Of a DNA stretch of 15,488 nucleotides, positions 13,372 to 15,488 are shown piece after piece. Both the position numbers and the translations under genes were made by a program. Positions within the stretch are counted from its first letter, which is position 1. Every line of letters begins with the position of its first letter. Source of the DNA: CAZUCD01 sp964618855 (GTDB lineage: Bacteria > Sumerlaeota > Sumerlaeia > SLMS01 > JANRJK01); assembly GCA_964618855.1 (NCBI GenBank), contig CAZUCD010000086.1, forward strand, positions 1-15,488. Direction: 5' to 3'. Below the pieces are notes generated by a model. That model did not search any database, had not been told where the DNA came from, and saw only the letters and a list, made by a program, of their open reading frames with translations.

Positions 13372-14795
13372 TGCGCGCCGCGCTCCCCCGGCTGCTCGGC
13401 CTGCTCGCCGCCCTCGCGCTCGCGCTGGGCGTGGGCTCTTGCGGGTCCGGCGCCGCCCGCGAGGCCGACCCCGCAAGGCCCACCATCCGCATCTGGCAGG
13501 GGTTCACCTCCGAGGAAACCGAGATGATGAAGTCCCTCTTCAGGGACTTCGAGAAGGACTGGGAAGCGCGCAACCCCGGCAAGGACCTCACGATCGAGAT
13601 CGAGTATGTCTCCTACGGGGACATGTTCCAGAAGCTCAAGTCCGCCGCACTCGCCAACATCACCCCAGACATCGCGTTCATGGACGCGATCAAGGTGACC
13701 GACCTCGCGCTTGGGCGCGCCCTCGTCCCCCTCGACCAGACCGAGCCGTTCAGGCAGCGCTACGGCACCATCGAGGACGCCCGCGCGGAGTTCGTCGAGG
13801 CGTCCTTCAACTCCGCAGTCGTGAACCGCCTCGGGGAGGTCCACCTCTACGGCCTGCCCGTGCAGACGACGACTGTCTCCCTCTTCTGGAACCGCGCGAT
13901 GTTCCGCAACCGCGCCGAACAACTCCGCGCCGCAGGGCTCGACCCCAACAGGCCCCCGCGCGACTGGGAGGAGTTCTTCGCCTATGGCAAGGTCCTTACC
14001 GAGCCCGAGAAACGCATCCACGCCATAGGCATCTACAAGTCGATGTGGTTCAACTTCCCGTTCTTCAACATGTACGGGGTGGACTTCATCAAGTACGACG
14101 AGAGTGGAAAGGCGACCGCCGCGCTGAACAACGAACGCGGCCGCGCCGCCATGGCCCTCGTCAAGCGCATCGCAGACAGCGGGTTCGAGGCAGGCGCATG
14201 GAAGACCGGCGCGACCGGCCCCGACCAGGGCTTCCTCAACGGCAACTACGCGATGTGCTTCACCGGCCCCTGGAAGGTGGAGGAGTACCGCAACGCGGGC
14301 CTCGACTTCGACATCGCTCCCATTCCGGGCCCACCCCCCTCCGACCGCGAGCGCCTCGGCATCCAGTCCCCCTTCCCCGAGCGCGTCGCGGAACTCGGCT
14401 CGCTCGCCTTCTCAGGCAGCAATGTCGGCGGCCAGACCGGCGTCATCATGCGCTCCTGCACGCAGGAGGCCCTCGCCTTCGAGGTGCTCGACTACTTCAC
14501 AAGCGAGAAGGTCCAGCGCGCCTGGGCCAGCAAACTCGGCCAGATTCCCGTCCGAAAGTCCGCATGGGTGGACCTCGACACCTCGAAGTTCCCCTTCATG
14601 ACGAAGTTCATGCAGCAGCTCGAGTACTCCAAGCGCGTCCCCCAGATGCCACTCTACGGCACCCTCGAGGACGACGTCTTCAACAAGCAGTTCGACCTCT
14701 ACCTCCAGGGGAAGCTCACGCCTGAACAATTCTGCTCCCGCGTCGAGGATGAGATGAAGGTCAAGATCCTCGACAAGCTGAACGCGGGCGCGTAG
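13371..14795 (+). CDS. ABC sugar transporter substrate-binding lipoprotein (MalE/UgpB type)
   Basis: A 474-residue solute-binding protein that delivers the sugar to the two permeases. The N-terminus is a lipoprotein signal: basic MRAALPR, hydrophobic LLGLLAALALALG, lipobox VGSC with the lipidated Cys at residue 24. The mature part has family 1 binding-protein features: IRIWQGFTSEETEMMKSLF at the start, ANITPDIAFMDAIKVTDLA, YGLPVQTTTVSLFWNRAMF, PRDWEEFF, FLNGNYAMCFTGPWKVEEY, and GQTGVIMRSCTQEALAFEVL near the end. The ATG shares its A with the TGA of the permease gene, so translation is probably coupled; AAGGAG lies just 2 nt before it. A longer in-frame reading from 13155 would overlap the permease and lose the signal sequence, so it is not used. 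The maltodextrin substrate is inferred from context. Confidence 0.93.
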   Translation: MRAALPRLLGLLAALALALGVGSCGSGAAREADPARPTIRIWQGFTSEETEMMKSLFRDFEKDWEARNPGKDLTIEIEYVSYGDMFQKLKSAALANITPDIAFMDAIKVTDLALGRALVPLDQTEPFRQRYGTIEDARAEFVEASFNSAVVNRLGEVHLYGLPVQTTTVSLFWNRAMFRNRAEQLRAAGLDPNRPPRDWEEFFAYGKVLTEPEKRIHAIGIYKSMWFNFPFFNMYGVDFIKYDESGKATAALNNERGRAAMALVKRIADSGFEAGAWKTGATGPDQGFLNGNYAMCFTGPWKVEEYRNAGLDFDIAPIPGPPPSDRERLGIQSPFPERVAELGSLAFSGSNVGGQTGVIMRSCTQEALAFEVLDYFTSEKVQRAWASKLGQIPVRKSAWVDLDTSKFPFMTKFMQQLEYSKRVPQMPLYGTLEDDVFNKQFDLYLQGKLTPEQFCSRVEDEMKVKILDKLNAGA

Positions 14796-14800
14796 GCGTG

Positions 14801-15397
14801 ATGATCAACCTGGTCTGGTTCGACGAACAGTCCTTCGTGGACAGCCCGATGAAGCAGGAGATGATCCGGTTTCAGGATGGGGACGTCCTCTTTTGGTTGA
14901 AACGCGGCGAGGACGGTCAGGGCACATATTCGCCTGTCGACTTCTGGTGCGGCCGCACCGGGAAGTCGGTGCGTGCCGCATTCGAGTGGAATCGGCTCCC
15001 CGACTGGTTCGTCCTTTCAGTCTCAGAAGCGGCTGGCACTCTTGTAGATCGGTTTCGCAAGGCCGAGGTTCTTGAGGATGAAGTCTCGTCGGAACCCATG
15101 AGCGGTAACGGCCTCTGGAAGGTGTGCGCGGGGGACAAGCTAGCCTTCCTCTGCGCACCCCGGATGATCCTCGGGTGCTACAAACCTCCCTTCGCACTCT
15201 ACGAGGTCGCGGACAAATGCCTGCTGTGGGGAGGGGATACCGACGAAGACCTTGGACCTGATCCTGAGTTCGGCGCGCCACTTGATACTGTGATGAATTC
15301 TCCGATGACGCACGAGTTCATTCGGGGCGCCACCTCCCTCGCGAACTCGCGCCCGCCACGAGTCGTCGCGGTCGGCGGATGGGCCCTCTTTCGGTAG
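14801..15397 (+). CDS. Hypothetical protein, Trp- and Cys-rich, different codon use
   Basis: A 198-residue protein I do not recognise. It begins 5 nt after the binding-protein stop; a GTG at 14798 would add one residue. There is no signal peptide or membrane segment. It is unusually rich in Trp (eight) and has five Cys (for example DFWCG, VCAG, FLCAP, LGCY, KCLLWGG), scattered without a clear metal-site pattern. AT-ending codons (TTT, AAA, GAT, CTT, TCA, GTT) are much commoner than in the genes before it, which suggests a different origin. It ends 17 nt before the stop of the convergent gene on the other strand. It could be cotranscribed with the transporter, but nothing in its sequence links it to sugar uptake. 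It might be a cytoplasmic accessory protein or an unrelated insertion. Confidence 0.6.
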   Translation: MINLVWFDEQSFVDSPMKQEMIRFQDGDVLFWLKRGEDGQGTYSPVDFWCGRTGKSVRAAFEWNRLPDWFVLSVSEAAGTLVDRFRKAEVLEDEVSSEPMSGNGLWKVCAGDKLAFLCAPRMILGCYKPPFALYEVADKCLLWGGDTDEDLGPDPEFGAPLDTVMNSPMTHEFIRGATSLANSRPPRVVAVGGWALFR

Positions 15398-15414
15398 GAC
15401 CACCAGCCGGCCCT

Positions 15415-15488
15415 TCAGCCCTCGATCATCTTCACTTTCGTGTGCGTTATCTCGAAGCCCTGCTTCATCACGTTGCGCTGCGACGTGC
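15415..15488 (-). CDS. C-terminal end of a probable GNAT-family N-acetyltransferase, partial
   Basis: Read on the minus strand, the last 23 codons before a TGA stop (15415-15417) give TSQRNVMKQGFEITHTKVKM followed by IEG. The pattern S-x-R-N-x-x-x-x-G-F-x-x-x-x-T-x-x-K is typical of the last helix and strand of GNAT acetyltransferases. The rest of the gene lies beyond the window. With so little sequence the family call is tentative and its substrate is unknown. It is convergent with the gene at 14801 and marks the end of the + strand run. Confidence 0.5.
   Translation of the reverse strand, partial: TSQRNVMKQGFEITHTKVKMIEG

Noticed and set aside
11832..14021. Long minus-strand open frame of 729 codons opposite the permease and binding-protein genes
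   Set aside because: It lies antisense to clearly conserved transporter genes. Long antisense frames are expected in GC-rich coding DNA, and its translation shows no family features.
1..15488. CRISPR arrays, tRNA or rRNA genes, insertion sequences
   Set aside because: I looked for regular short direct repeats, transposase motifs, terminal inverted repeats and tRNA-like cloverleaf sequences and saw none.

Overview
The window is GC-rich bacterial DNA with all genes but the last partial one on the + strand. The prepilin-like protein has an N-terminus (FTLIELLIVV..., then NFLEAQTRSKVSRV) and an RLTTPIAYLTS-type segment that I associate with deep-branching, mostly uncultured diderm phyla such as Sumerlaeota, Hydrogenedentota and Lentisphaerota. 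No rRNA or marker gene is present, so this placement is an inference.

Layout. (1) 3-752: the C-terminal part of a GspE/PilB-type secretion or pilus ATPase, cut by the window edge and followed by a clear terminator hairpin (812-844). (2) 917-3055: a membrane-anchored protein with a Pro/Ser/Thr linker and several carboxypeptidase-regulatory-like beta domains. (3) 3056-3466: about 410 bp without a convincing gene, holding a perfect palindrome TGAAACGTTTCA (3261-3272) of LacI-family/Cra operator type. (4) 3467-4153: a GspG-like pseudopilin. (5) 4246-5778: a secreted protein built from four beta-sandwich repeats that look like amylopullulanase X25 or starch-binding modules. (6) 5890-8412: an exported neopullulanase/cyclomaltodextrinase-type GH13 enzyme with CBM48-like and CBM34-like N-terminal domains. 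(7) 8455-10917: an exported GH13 alpha-amylase with a long beta-rich C-terminal region. (8) 10960-14795: the two permeases and the lipoprotein binding protein of a MalFG-type ABC sugar importer, very tightly packed. (9) 14801-15397: an unrecognised gene with lower GC at third codon positions. (10) 15415-15488 on the minus strand: probably the C-terminal end of a GNAT acetyltransferase.

Read together, genes 5-8 form a starch/alpha-glucan utilisation locus: secreted glucan-binding protein, two exported GH13 hydrolases, and an ABC importer for the resulting maltodextrins. The ATPase subunit (MalK/MsmX type) is not in the window and must be supplied from elsewhere. The locus has no SusC/SusD genes. 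Type II secretion/pilus-type genes lie just upstream, which recalls the pullulanase/type II secretion arrangement of Klebsiella.

The most unusual element is the MalG-like permease (11908-13371). It has 487 residues instead of the usual 270-300, because about 180 residues are inserted in the first extracytoplasmic loop. The insert contains a segment resembling the C-terminal half of a CBM48/AMPK-type glycogen-binding domain, and it resembles the CBM48-like domain of the neopullulanase encoded in the same locus. This suggests a permease carrying its own glucan-binding or receptor-docking module, possibly a counterpart of the large MalF P2 loop of E. coli but in the other subunit and another loop.
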